Below are positions 24,343-31,793 of a DNA stretch of 64,000 nt, piece by piece. Position numbers and translations under genes: made by a program. Source of the DNA: JAVBOW01 sp031550615 (GTDB lineage: Bacteria > Bacteroidota > Bacteroidia > Bacteroidales > Rikenellaceae). The stretch covers positions 19,825 through 83,824 of the forward strand of contig JAVBOL010000009.1 in the NCBI GenBank assembly GCA_031550615.1, written 5' to 3'. How positions within the stretch are numbered: position 1 is the first letter of the stretch; each line of letters begins with the position of its first letter. The notes under the pieces are model-generated. The model was not told where the DNA came from and did not search any database. It worked only from the letters and a program-made list of their open reading frames with translations.

Positions 24343-24650
24343 TAAGCCTCGCCCATGTTGAGGTTAAGGGTCGGGCGGTCGCTGTCGTCGTCCATCCGGC
24401 TGACGGGGATATCTATCCTGCCGACGTTGCTCTCATAGCGGGTGATATTGTCCTGCAGGGTCATCAACAGGCGCTTGGCGTGCTCTGGGGTGAGTATGAT
24501 GCGGCTTTTGACCTTCGCCTTGGGGACGCCGGGCATCAGGGCGGCGAAGTCCAGGACAAATTCGGATGTCGAGTGCGATATGACTACAAGGTTCGAATAT
24601 TCGCCCTGGGCGATCTGCTCGGGCAGTTCTACGTTCATCTCCTTTTCCAT
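24342..24650 (-). CDS. DUF3467 domain-containing protein
   Basis: A 102-residue protein with the compact DUF3467 fold: GEYSNLVVISHSTSEFVLDF, then AKVKSRIILTPEHAKRLLMT and LQDNITRYESNVG. The family is common in Bacteroidetes and of unknown function; the strand pattern is like a small nucleic-acid or peptide-binding module. The start at 24650 (MEKEMNVELPEQ) is favoured; an ATG 24 nt upstream adds residues that look unrelated to the family. It ends inside the shared terminator with the gene to its left. Confidence 0.9.
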   Translation of the reverse strand: MEKEMNVELPEQIAQGEYSNLVVISHSTSEFVLDFAALMPGVPKAKVKSRIILTPEHAKRLLMTLQDNITRYESNVGRIDIPVSRMDDDSDRPTLNLNMGEA

Positions 24651-24754
24651 GAAAATCTGTTTTGTAACGAACAAAAGTACCCATTTGCCGCGTCTGACGC
24701 TTAGGAAAGGCCATGAAGTTATCGGCTTTTTATTAACAATCGGTTAAATATTCG

Positions 24755-24762
24755 TATCTTTG
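24755..24762 (+). promoter_or_regulatory. -7 box for the 24.8-30.7 kb gene cluster
   Basis: TATCTTTG, 26 nt before the start of the first gene. No convincing TTG. It is the only clear promoter ahead of seven tightly packed plus-strand genes, apart from a second box before hemD. Confidence 0.6.
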
Positions 24763-24788
24763 CCGCTGTTTATTTAAAGCAAAGATAT

Positions 24789-25235
24789 ATGTCGCGCTAC
24801 CTGTTGCGTTCCGCCAAATACCTGGTACAATTAGTGTTGTTGCTTACGGTGCTGTTCACGGTCATGCTGCTGACCGGCACGGCTGCGGGTGATTCGCCCG
24901 CGGAGATGCTTTTTTCCACTAAGGGAGCGCTGATGGCAGCCCTGCTGCTGGCCGTGGCCGCGGCCTATCCCTCCTACGGCTTCACCTCGCGAAGGGTGGC
25001 CGCAGATTTCACCGCCGACCGCGAGAAGATCGTCCGGGCGATGGATATGGGCGGCTACGTACCCGGAGAAACGAAGGACGGGGTGATGGCCTTCCACACG
25101 CGCAACGCGCTTAAAAGGCTGTGGCGGATGGGCGAGGATACGCTGACCGTAACCCCGGTGGATGGGGGAGTAATGATAACCGGACTTCGTAAAGAGGTCA
25201 TAAATGCGTACTATCGCCTGGGGGCAACGATATGA
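24789..25235 (+). CDS. Hypothetical inner-membrane protein
   Basis: A 148-residue protein with two membrane helices (about residues 12-31 and 44-62) and a cytoplasmic C-terminal domain carrying YVPGETKDGVMAFHTRNALK near residue 92 and LWRMGEDTLTVTPVDGGVMI. I do not recognise a family; the layout of a small anchor plus an alpha/beta cytoplasmic part is common among uncharacterised Bacteroidetes proteins. It overlaps the following protease gene as ATGA, so it is translationally coupled to it. Confidence 0.8.
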   Translation: MSRYLLRSAKYLVQLVLLLTVLFTVMLLTGTAAGDSPAEMLFSTKGALMAALLLAVAAAYPSYGFTSRRVAADFTADREKIVRAMDMGGYVPGETKDGVMAFHTRNALKRLWRMGEDTLTVTPVDGGVMITGLRKEVINAYYRLGATI

Positions 25236-26896
25236 TTTTCAAGAGGAGAGTGAAGATATTGGTCGCCGTTGCGGCATTGGTCGCAACGGCTGCCGTGCTT
25301 ATTTCCGCCGGGAAGGGCGATTTCCGCCTGGGGCGCAGCATGGAGATCATGGCCAACATGATGCGTGAGGTCAACCTGCTGTACGTAGACCCGGTGGCCG
25401 CAGACAAACTGCTCACGGACGCAGCCCGGGGACTGGTGTCGAACCTCGACCCATATACCGAATACATGTCCGAAGAGGATGTGGCCGACTTCGAGGTGAT
25501 CACGACGGGTAAATATGCCGGCGTGGGTTCGCTGATACGCAAAAAAGGCGACTGGGTGGCATTCTCGGAGCCGTATAAGGGTTTCCCGGCAGACAAGGCG
25601 GGGCTGGTGGCCGGCGATAAGATCGTCGAGATCGCCGGCAAGGACGCCAAAGGAATGACCACTCAAAAGGTGAGTTCGCTGCTGCGTGGCGATCCCGGCA
25701 CGAGCGTCAAAATAAAGGTCGAGAAACTCTACTCGGGCGACACGGTGGCGCTCACGCTGCGCCGCGAACGCATCGTCATTTCGGGCATCCCTTATTACGG
25801 CATGGTGTCGGAGAGGGTGGGTTACATCCGCCACGACGATTTCTCGGAAGATTGCGCCAACGACCTGCGCAAGGCATTCGTGGCGTTGCGTAAGGACGGG
25901 CGGATGAAAGGCCTTATCATAGACCTGCGCGGCAACGGCGGGGGCATTTTGCAACAGGCGGTCAAGATACTCTCGCTGTTCACCCCCAAAGGCACCGAAG
26001 TGGTGTCGATGCGCGGCAAGGTGAAGCAACTCGACCAGACCTTCTACACCGAGGGCGAACCCCTCGACGCGCAAATTCCGATCGTGGTGCTGGTCAACGG
26101 AGGCTCGGCTTCAGCCTCAGAGATCGTCGCGGGGTCGTTGCAGGACCTCGACCGCGCGGTGCTTATGGGGCAGCGCACCTTCGGCAAGGGACTGGTGCAA
26201 TCCACCCGTCCTTTGGGATACAACTCATTCCTGAAGATCACCACGGCAAAATACTATATCCCAAGCGGACGCTGCATACAGGCCATCGACTACACCAACC
26301 GCCGCGAAGACGGCAGCGCGGGATATATCCCCGACTCGCTGCGCAAAGAGTTCGCCACGGCAGGGGGACGGGTGGTCTATGACGGCGGGGGGATAATGCC
26401 CGATGTGGCGACCACAGCGGAATATACCAGCCGATTCGTGATGACTCTCTACGCGATGGGCTACATCGACGATTTCGTGGACGGTTTTATGCGCGCCAAC
26501 CCCGACCTGGAGGTGTCCTTGGATGGTTTTAAACTCCCCGCGACGTGTTACGCGGCATTCGGCGCGTTCATGAAGGACAAGCACCTGGACTTCGAATCGG
26601 AGAGCCACGCCGCGCTCCGCCAGCTGCGCGAAAGCGCCGAAAGGGATAAGTACAGCGAAAAACTGGCGCCCGCCCTGGCGGCGCTCCAGGCGGCGATGCC
26701 CGACGAGCTGGAAGAAAACCTCTCGCTGTACCGCGACGACCTCTCGGAGTTGATAGAGGACAACATCGTCCTGCGCCGCCACTACTCGCACGGGGTGATA
26801 GCCCATTCGCTGCACCGCGATCGTGAAGTGAAGGCCGCCGTGGAACTGCTCGGGGACCAACCCCGGTATAAAGCCCTGCTCACGGCGAAACGGTAA
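25232..26896 (+). CDS. CtpA-like carboxy-terminal processing protease (S41)
   Basis: A 554-residue periplasmic tail-specific protease. An N-terminal signal anchor (about residues 7-25), the S41 cap region LLYVDPVAADKLLTDAARGL, then a PDZ domain (about 95-165; KGFPADKAGLVAGDKIVEIA). The catalytic domain has LIIDLRGNGGGILQQA (about 230), the nucleophile region NGGSASASEIVAGS (Ser at about 291) and the Lys general base in GQRTFGKGLVQST (about 318). The 150-residue C-terminal part is helical and is larger than in classic CtpA. The histidine kinase gene begins 3 nt after its stop. Confidence 0.93.
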   Translation: MIFKRRVKILVAVAALVATAAVLISAGKGDFRLGRSMEIMANMMREVNLLYVDPVAADKLLTDAARGLVSNLDPYTEYMSEEDVADFEVITTGKYAGVGSLIRKKGDWVAFSEPYKGFPADKAGLVAGDKIVEIAGKDAKGMTTQKVSSLLRGDPGTSVKIKVEKLYSGDTVALTLRRERIVISGIPYYGMVSERVGYIRHDDFSEDCANDLRKAFVALRKDGRMKGLIIDLRGNGGGILQQAVKILSLFTPKGTEVVSMRGKVKQLDQTFYTEGEPLDAQIPIVVLVNGGSASASEIVAGSLQDLDRAVLMGQRTFGKGLVQSTRPLGYNSFLKITTAKYYIPSGRCIQAIDYTNRREDGSAGYIPDSLRKEFATAGGRVVYDGGGIMPDVATTAEYTSRFVMTLYAMGYIDDFVDGFMRANPDLEVSLDGFKLPATCYAAFGAFMKDKHLDFESESHAALRQLRESAERDKYSEKLAPALAALQAAMPDELEENLSLYRDDLSELIEDNIVLRRHYSHGVIAHSLHRDREVKAAVELLGDQPRYKALLTAKR

Positions 26897-26899
26897 GAG

Positions 26900-28066
26900 A
26901 TGAAACGGCTCCTGGGCATAACGCGCAACTTCACATTCCGCAGCCGGGTGTTCATCATCGCCGTGGGGCTTGTGATAGGCGTGGTTTCGCTGCTGTTCGC
27001 CAACCGCATGGTGCACATGCTGCGCATCAAAGAGAAAAATGAGGTGTCGGTGTGGACGTACGCCATGGGGCGCCTGGGTGAGATCGGCAACCTCGACCAA
27101 TTGGTGGGGCGCATCAAGACCAACAACAACTCGATACCATTTATACTAACCGACGCCAACCTGAGGGTCCAATACTCGCACCTGATCCCCGAGCGGATAA
27201 TAAACCACCCGGACATGCTGCGCGAGAAGATAGAAAAACTCTCGGAGCAGAACACGCCCCTGGAGATACTGTGCTGGGACGGGCAGGTCTACTACCTGTT
27301 CTACGGCAACTCGCAGCTGCTGACCCTGATGATGTATTTCCCGGTGGCGCAGCTGCTGGTGATCGCCTTTTTCGTGGCCTTCGGTTTTATCACCTTCCGC
27401 ACCACGAAGCACGACGAGCAGAACCGCGTGTGGATCGGCCTGGCCAAAGAGACCGCGCACCAATTGGGCACGCCCACATCGTCGCTGCTGGGCTGGGTAG
27501 AGTACCTGCGCACGCAGCCCATAGACCAGTCGGCGGTCGAGGAGATGGGAAAAGACCTGCAACGGCTCATGAAGGTCGCCGACCGTTTCTCGAAGATCGG
27601 CTCGGAAACCTCCCTCGCCCCGGCCAACGTGAACGAAGTGGTGGGCGAAAGCGTGCTCTACTTCCGCACGCGCATCCCGCGCAACGTGACCCTCTCGTAC
27701 AACGGGCTGGCCATCGCCCCCCTTCGGGCGCAGATCAACGAGGCGCTGTTCGAGTGGGTGGTCGAGAACCTGCTCAAGAACGCCCTGGACGCATTGCAGG
27801 GGCGCGGGGCGGTGGATGTACGCATTTCGGACAACGACGACAATATCTTCATAGATGTCTCCGATACGGGAAAAGGCATCTCCAAATCTAACATAAAACG
27901 CGTTTTCGACCCCGGCTACACCACCAAGACGCGCGGTTGGGGGTTGGGGCTGTCGCTCTCGCGCCGCATAATAGAAGAGTACCACAAAGGCCGGATAGGG
28001 GTGCTCGAAAGCGAACCGGGCAAGGGGACCACCATGCGCATAACCCTCAACAAATATTATGATTGA
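26900..28066 (+). CDS. Sensor histidine kinase
   Basis: A 388-residue membrane kinase. Two membrane helices (about residues 17-37 and 142-164) bracket a periplasmic sensor domain of about 100 residues. The phosphoacceptor region is AKETAHQLGTPTSSLLGWVE (His at about 191), with the HATPase boxes NLLKNALDALQGRG (N), DVSDTGKGISKSNIKRVFDP (G1) and GWGLGLSLSRRIIEEYHKGR (G2). No response regulator is nearby, so its partner is encoded elsewhere. It sits between a protease gene (3-nt gap) and the DUF4271 gene (8-nt overlap), which suggests envelope sensing. Confidence 0.92.
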   Translation: MKRLLGITRNFTFRSRVFIIAVGLVIGVVSLLFANRMVHMLRIKEKNEVSVWTYAMGRLGEIGNLDQLVGRIKTNNNSIPFILTDANLRVQYSHLIPERIINHPDMLREKIEKLSEQNTPLEILCWDGQVYYLFYGNSQLLTLMMYFPVAQLLVIAFFVAFGFITFRTTKHDEQNRVWIGLAKETAHQLGTPTSSLLGWVEYLRTQPIDQSAVEEMGKDLQRLMKVADRFSKIGSETSLAPANVNEVVGESVLYFRTRIPRNVTLSYNGLAIAPLRAQINEALFEWVVENLLKNALDALQGRGAVDVRISDNDDNIFIDVSDTGKGISKSNIKRVFDPGYTTKTRGWGLGLSLSRRIIEEYHKGRIGVLESEPGKGTTMRITLNKYYD

Positions 28067-29078
28067 CCGCATGGCGACCGACATGCCGGATTGTTTCAGC
28101 CCCCACGCGGAGTTTTTCCCGCAGGTTATCTTCGAACGGGCGCTGCACCCGGTTAAAACCGCGGTGCACGGCGCGCCGGGGGTGACGGGCGCGCCGGGGG
28201 TGACGGGGGTGACGGGGGTGACGGGGGTGACGGGGGTGACGGGGGTGACGGGGGTGACGGGGTGCGACTCGCTCCCCTCCGGCGGCCCGGTCGCGATACT
28301 GCCCGACACGCTGCCCCCGCCCCTGCCGGTGGTGACGCCAGGGGACGTATTCGGCCCGGTGTCCGAGCTGTGCACTTCGACGGCGCCGCCGCAGATCGCG
28401 CCGCGCGACCCTTTCAGCGGCGCTGCGCTCTACCAGCTCTCGGTGCTGGGCATGGGCATCGCCTATTGCTGCCTGTTGTACTACTTCCGGGGCGCGGTGG
28501 TGGCGCTGGGCAGGATGTTGCGCGGTAAACTCTACACGACCATGCTCCTGGAACAGGCCAACCACACCTTCATGCTCTTTATGAACTTTACCACGGTCCT
28601 GGGGCTGGTCACGGGGGGCGTCTCCATCGCGCGGCTTATCAGCCTGGTGCTACCCGCGGACCAGGCGCAGACGCTGCCCTGGTGGATCGGCGCGACAGCC
28701 GTGCCGATGATCGTGGGGCTGCTGGCGCTGATAATGCTTTACCGCTACGTCGCCCTGCGCGCGGTGGGATGGCTCACGCTGTGCGGCGATCTGACCGGAC
28801 GGCTGTGGGCGCTGCGCAGGATGGCCGCCGCGCTCTGCACGCTGGTGATAATCCCGCCCCTGGTGTTGCTGCCCCTGGGCGAGGGGACCATGTTCTACGT
28901 TATGGCTGCGCTGGTCGGATTGCTGTGGCTGGCCAAAGGCGTGTTCATACAGCACAAGGTGTACGTTTTGTTTATTAGTGAAGATATTTCAATTTTGCAT
29001 TGGTTTTTGTACCTTTGCACCGTCGAAATTTTCCCATTGAGCCTACCCCTGGCCGTCCTTTGGCGAACTTTCGGTTAA
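28059..29078 (+). CDS. DUF4271 membrane protein with collagen-like repeat
   Basis: A 339-residue inner-membrane protein. The C-terminal 210 residues match DUF4271, with about six hydrophobic segments (for example YQLSVLGMGIAYCCLLYYF and VGLLALIMLYRYVALRAVG). The N-terminal 125 residues are soluble, rich in Pro and Gly, and contain ten Gly-X-Y triplets (GAP GVT GAP then seven GVT, residues 38-67) encoded by a perfect 9-bp tandem repeat. In the phylum this gene lies beside hemD, as here. A second Met four codons in (28071) is possible. Function unknown. Confidence 0.85.
   Translation: MIDRMATDMPDCFSPHAEFFPQVIFERALHPVKTAVHGAPGVTGAPGVTGVTGVTGVTGVTGVTGVTGCDSLPSGGPVAILPDTLPPPLPVVTPGDVFGPVSELCTSTAPPQIAPRDPFSGAALYQLSVLGMGIAYCCLLYYFRGAVVALGRMLRGKLYTTMLLEQANHTFMLFMNFTTVLGLVTGGVSIARLISLVLPADQAQTLPWWIGATAVPMIVGLLALIMLYRYVALRAVGWLTLCGDLTGRLWALRRMAAALCTLVIIPPLVLLPLGEGTMFYVMAALVGLLWLAKGVFIQHKVYVLFISEDISILHWFLYLCTVEIFPLSLPLAVLWRTFG
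28170..28259 (+). repeat. 9-bp tandem repeat encoding Gly-X-Y triplets
   Basis: Ten 9-bp units inside the DUF4271 gene; the last seven (28197-28259) are identical GGGGTGACG units. Copy-number change would add or remove Gly-Val-Thr without shifting frame. Confidence 0.95.
29010..29017 (+). promoter_or_regulatory. -7 box before hemD, inside DUF4271
   Basis: TACCTTTG within the last codons of the DUF4271 gene, 77 nt before the hemD start. It may allow hemD-rnpA-yidD to be expressed apart from the upstream genes. No TTG at canonical distance. Confidence 0.5.
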
Positions 29079-29094
29079 ATTAAAAGCTAAAGTT

Positions 29095-30111
29095 TTGAAG
29101 GTTAAAAACTTGCTGGTGTCGCAACCTGCCCCGGCCGTGATAGAGAAGTCGCCCTTCTGGGAGCTTATGCAAAAGCACGGCCTGAAGGTGGAATTCTACC
29201 CTTTCATCAAAGTGGAGGGCGTTTCACTACGCGAATTCCGCAGCCAACGCATCGAAGTGCTCGACCATTCTGTGGTCGTATTCACTTCGCGCACCACCAT
29301 CGACCACTTCTTCCGCATCTGCGAGGAGGCGCGCATCACGATCCCCGAGTCGATGAAATACCTCTGCCAGACAGAGGCCGTTGCGCTCTATCTGCAAAAG
29401 TACATAGTCTACCGCAAACGCAAGATATTCTTTGCCGACGGATCGTTCCAGAGCCTTATGGAGTTGATACTCAAACACCGCGACGAACGTGTGCTGCTCA
29501 CCCTCTCGGAGCCTTACAACGCCGACCTCTCGTCTGCGATGGAGAAGCTCAAGATACGTTTCAACCGCGTGGTGCTCTCGCGCACCGTGCCCCGCGACCT
29601 GTCGGGGATCGACCCTTCGGCCTACGATCTGATGGTCTTCTACACCCCTGCCGAGATCGCCGCCCTGACCGGGGCCTTCCCACTGGATAAGTTGCCCATG
29701 ATCGCCACCTTCGGCAACGGCACCGCACAGGCCGCCGTGGACGCCGGGATCACGCTGCGCGCCATGGCACCCACCCCGCAGGTCCCTTCGATGGCCAGGG
29801 CGCTCGAACTTTTCATCGCCAGGGTCAACGCCGGCGAACAGGTCGCCCCCGTGGAATTCGCACGCACCAGCAAGGTCGAGGATTTCGTCAAGGCGCAGGA
29901 AGCCAAGCCTTCGCGCAAGAGCCGCGCCAAGCGTCCCGACGACCAGGAGGGCAAGCCCGCTCCGGCCAAGCCCGCTCCGGTCAAACCCGCTCCCGCCAAG
30001 GCCACTCCGACTAAACCCGTTCCGGCAGCCAAACCCGCCCCCGCCAAGGCCACGTCCGCGGCCAAAAGTGCGTCCGCCAAACCTGCCGCGGCTAAGGCTG
30101 CCTCCAAGTAA
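29095..30111 (+). CDS. hemD: Uroporphyrinogen-III synthase-like protein with basic C-terminal tail
   Basis: A 338-residue protein; residues 1-250 match the HemD fold, which closes the linear tetrapyrrole to uroporphyrinogen III. Landmarks: LLVSQPAPAVIEKSPFWELM, DHSVVVFTSRTTIDHFFRI and IATFGNGTAQAAVDAGITLR. The start is the TTG at 29095, as no ATG or GTG precedes the conserved first strand. The last 75 residues are a Lys/Pro/Ala-rich, histone-like tail (repeats of the KPAPAK type), unusual for HemD. HemD homologues vary greatly in sequence and no other hem gene is here, so the enzymatic call is moderately sure. Confidence 0.82.
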   Translation: MKVKNLLVSQPAPAVIEKSPFWELMQKHGLKVEFYPFIKVEGVSLREFRSQRIEVLDHSVVVFTSRTTIDHFFRICEEARITIPESMKYLCQTEAVALYLQKYIVYRKRKIFFADGSFQSLMELILKHRDERVLLTLSEPYNADLSSAMEKLKIRFNRVVLSRTVPRDLSGIDPSAYDLMVFYTPAEIAALTGAFPLDKLPMIATFGNGTAQAAVDAGITLRAMAPTPQVPSMARALELFIARVNAGEQVAPVEFARTSKVEDFVKAQEAKPSRKSRAKRPDDQEGKPAPAKPAPVKPAPAKATPTKPVPAAKPAPAKATSAAKSASAKPAAAKAASK

Positions 30112-30118
30112 CCCCGTT

Positions 30119-30487
30119 ATGGAACCCGCAGCAGCCCGCAGCACACTCCCGCGCGCGGAACGTCTGCGCGGGAAACGTGCCATAGACGCCCTTTTCGCAG
30201 GTGGGCGCAGCGGATTCGTACACCCTTTTCGTTTCGTGTGGAGCGCCACGGGAGAGAGCGTCCCTAACGCCGTGCTTGTCGTCGCGCCCAAGCGCAACCA
30301 CAAGCACGCCTCAGACCGTAATTTATTGAAACGGCGCGCCCGCGAGGCTTACCGGCTCAACAAGGGATTGGCCGCACCCGCGGGGCTTCATATCGCGTTG
30401 ATATACAGTTCAAAGAAGATCGAGGATTATAAAACGATCGAAAATGCAGTCAGGGGAATCCTCTCGAAGATCGCAGCCGAAATTTAG
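30119..30487 (+). CDS. rnpA: Ribonuclease P protein component
   Basis: A 122-residue basic protein that assists the RNase P RNA in trimming tRNA 5' ends. The family core SVPNAVLVVAPKRNHKHASD is followed by the RNR motif region RNLLKRRAREAYRLNK. It starts 7 nt after hemD from the ATG at 30119. Its 3' end overlaps yidD by 44 nt, the usual arrangement. rpmH, often found upstream elsewhere, is not present; the hemD-rnpA-yidD order is the Bacteroidetes pattern. Confidence 0.95.
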   Translation: MEPAAARSTLPRAERLRGKRAIDALFAGGRSGFVHPFRFVWSATGESVPNAVLVVAPKRNHKHASDRNLLKRRAREAYRLNKGLAAPAGLHIALIYSSKKIEDYKTIENAVRGILSKIAAEI

Positions 30488-30716
30488 GCGTGCCGCCAGG
30501 GCCGCGGCAATATTCCCTCTGGTCGCGCTGGTGCGCTTCTACCAGTTGGCCATATCGCCTTACACCCCTGCGGCATGCAGGTTTACACCCACCTGCTCAC
30601 AGTATGCGCTTGAGGCGCTGCGCAAGCACGGGGTGTTTAAAGGGTCGTGGCTTACCATAGTCCGGCTGTCCAAATGCCACCCCTGGGGCGGGCATGGGCA
30701 TGACCCAGTGCCATAA
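30444..30716 (+). CDS. yidD: Membrane protein insertion efficiency factor YidD
   Basis: A 90-residue protein with the YidD core RFYQLAISPYTPAACRFTPT followed by CSQYALEALRKHG and LSKCHPWGGHGHDPVP, including the conserved cysteines and the terminal HDPVP. It helps YidC-dependent membrane insertion. The start lies inside the end of rnpA, and N-terminal residues before the core are basic and amphipathic. It is the last gene of the cluster; a terminator follows. Confidence 0.95.
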   Translation: MQSGESSRRSQPKFRRAARAAAIFPLVALVRFYQLAISPYTPAACRFTPTCSQYALEALRKHGVFKGSWLTIVRLSKCHPWGGHGHDPVP

Positions 30717-30734
30717 AAAGGGTAATGATGCCAA

Positions 30735-30760
30735 AAAAGGGAGCCAGCCGACTCCCTTTT
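30735..30760. terminator. Bidirectional terminator
   Basis: A 9-bp stem (AAAAGGGAG with CTCCCTTTT, 8-nt loop) lies between convergent yidD and asd, with A and T runs on both sides. Confidence 0.75.
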
Positions 30761-30763
30761 CGT

Positions 30764-31771
30764 TTAGATATGCCCATTGGCCACCAGCCACTCTGCGATC
30801 TGCACGGCGTTTAGCGCCGCCCCCTTCTTGATCTGGTCGCTCACGCACCAGAAAGTCAGTCCGTTGGGGTTTGAGATATCCTTGCGGATGCGGCCCACCC
30901 ACACGGGGTCCTCCCCGGCCAGGAAAAGCGGCATGGGATATTTCCTGTCGGCGGGCTCGTCCATAAGGCGCACGCCTTCAGCCGAGGCGAACGCTTCGCG
31001 CGCCTGCTCGACCGACACGGGTTTTTCGGTTTCCACCCAGATGCTCTCGGAGTGCGAACGCATCACCGGCACACGCACGCACATGGCGCTTACCTCGATG
31101 TCCGAGTGCATTATCTTGCGCGTTTCGTGGTACATCTTCATCTCCTCCTTGGTGTAGCCGTTGTCGGTGAACACGTCGACCTGTGGGATCACGTTATAGG
31201 CCAGCTGGTAGGCAAATTTCTCCACGGTCACCGGACGGCCTTCGACTATCTCGCGGTGCTGCTCTTCGAGCTCGTCCATCGCCGAAGCCCCGGCCCCCGA
31301 AGCGGCCTGGTAGGTGGCCACGTGCACGCGGCGGATGTGCGAGAGCCTTTCTATGGCTTTCAGCGCCACGACCATCTGTATCGTGGTGCAGTTGGGGTTG
31401 GCGATCACGCGGCGCGAGGGGTTGACGGCGTCCGCGGCGTTGACCTCGGGCACGACAAGGGGCACGTCGGCATCCATGCGGAATGCCGAGGAGTTGTCGA
31501 TCATCAGCGCCCCGTGTTTGGTTATGGTCTTTTCGAACTCCTTCGAAGTGCCCGCTCCAGCCGAGGTGAAAGCTATGTCGACCCCTTTGAAGTCGTCGTT
31601 ATGTGCAAGCAGTTTGACGGTCAACTCCTTACCGCGAAACATATATTTACGCCCCGCGCTGCGCTCCGACCCGAAGAGCAATAGCTCGTCCAGGGGAAAA
31701 TTGCGCTCTTCGAGCACTTTGATAAGCTCCTGACCCACGGCGCCGCTTGCGCCGACAATAGCAACATTCAT
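30764..31771 (-). CDS. asd: Aspartate-semialdehyde dehydrogenase
   Basis: A 335-residue NADPH-dependent enzyme that makes aspartate semialdehyde, the branch point to diaminopimelate/lysine, threonine and methionine. N-terminal Rossmann motif VAIVGASGAVGQELI (residues 3-17), catalytic Cys in VIANPNCTTIQMV (about residue 129), substrate Arg region VRVPVMRSHSESIWVE. Length is standard. It follows the PBP1A gene after 22 nt on the same strand with no promoter in the gap, so it probably shares a transcript with a peptidoglycan synthase for which it supplies the mDAP precursor. Confidence 0.97.
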   Translation of the reverse strand: MNVAIVGASGAVGQELIKVLEERNFPLDELLLFGSERSAGRKYMFRGKELTVKLLAHNDDFKGVDIAFTSAGAGTSKEFEKTITKHGALMIDNSSAFRMDADVPLVVPEVNAADAVNPSRRVIANPNCTTIQMVVALKAIERLSHIRRVHVATYQAASGAGASAMDELEEQHREIVEGRPVTVEKFAYQLAYNVIPQVDVFTDNGYTKEEMKMYHETRKIMHSDIEVSAMCVRVPVMRSHSESIWVETEKPVSVEQAREAFASAEGVRLMDEPADRKYPMPLFLAGEDPVWVGRIRKDISNPNGLTFWCVSDQIKKGAALNAVQIAEWLVANGHI

Positions 31772-31793
31772 CTTTATATAATTTAGAATACCT

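Noticed and set aside
28197..28259. Repeat array as a possible CRISPR
   Set aside because: Units are 9 bp, contiguous and without spacers, and they lie in a coding frame.
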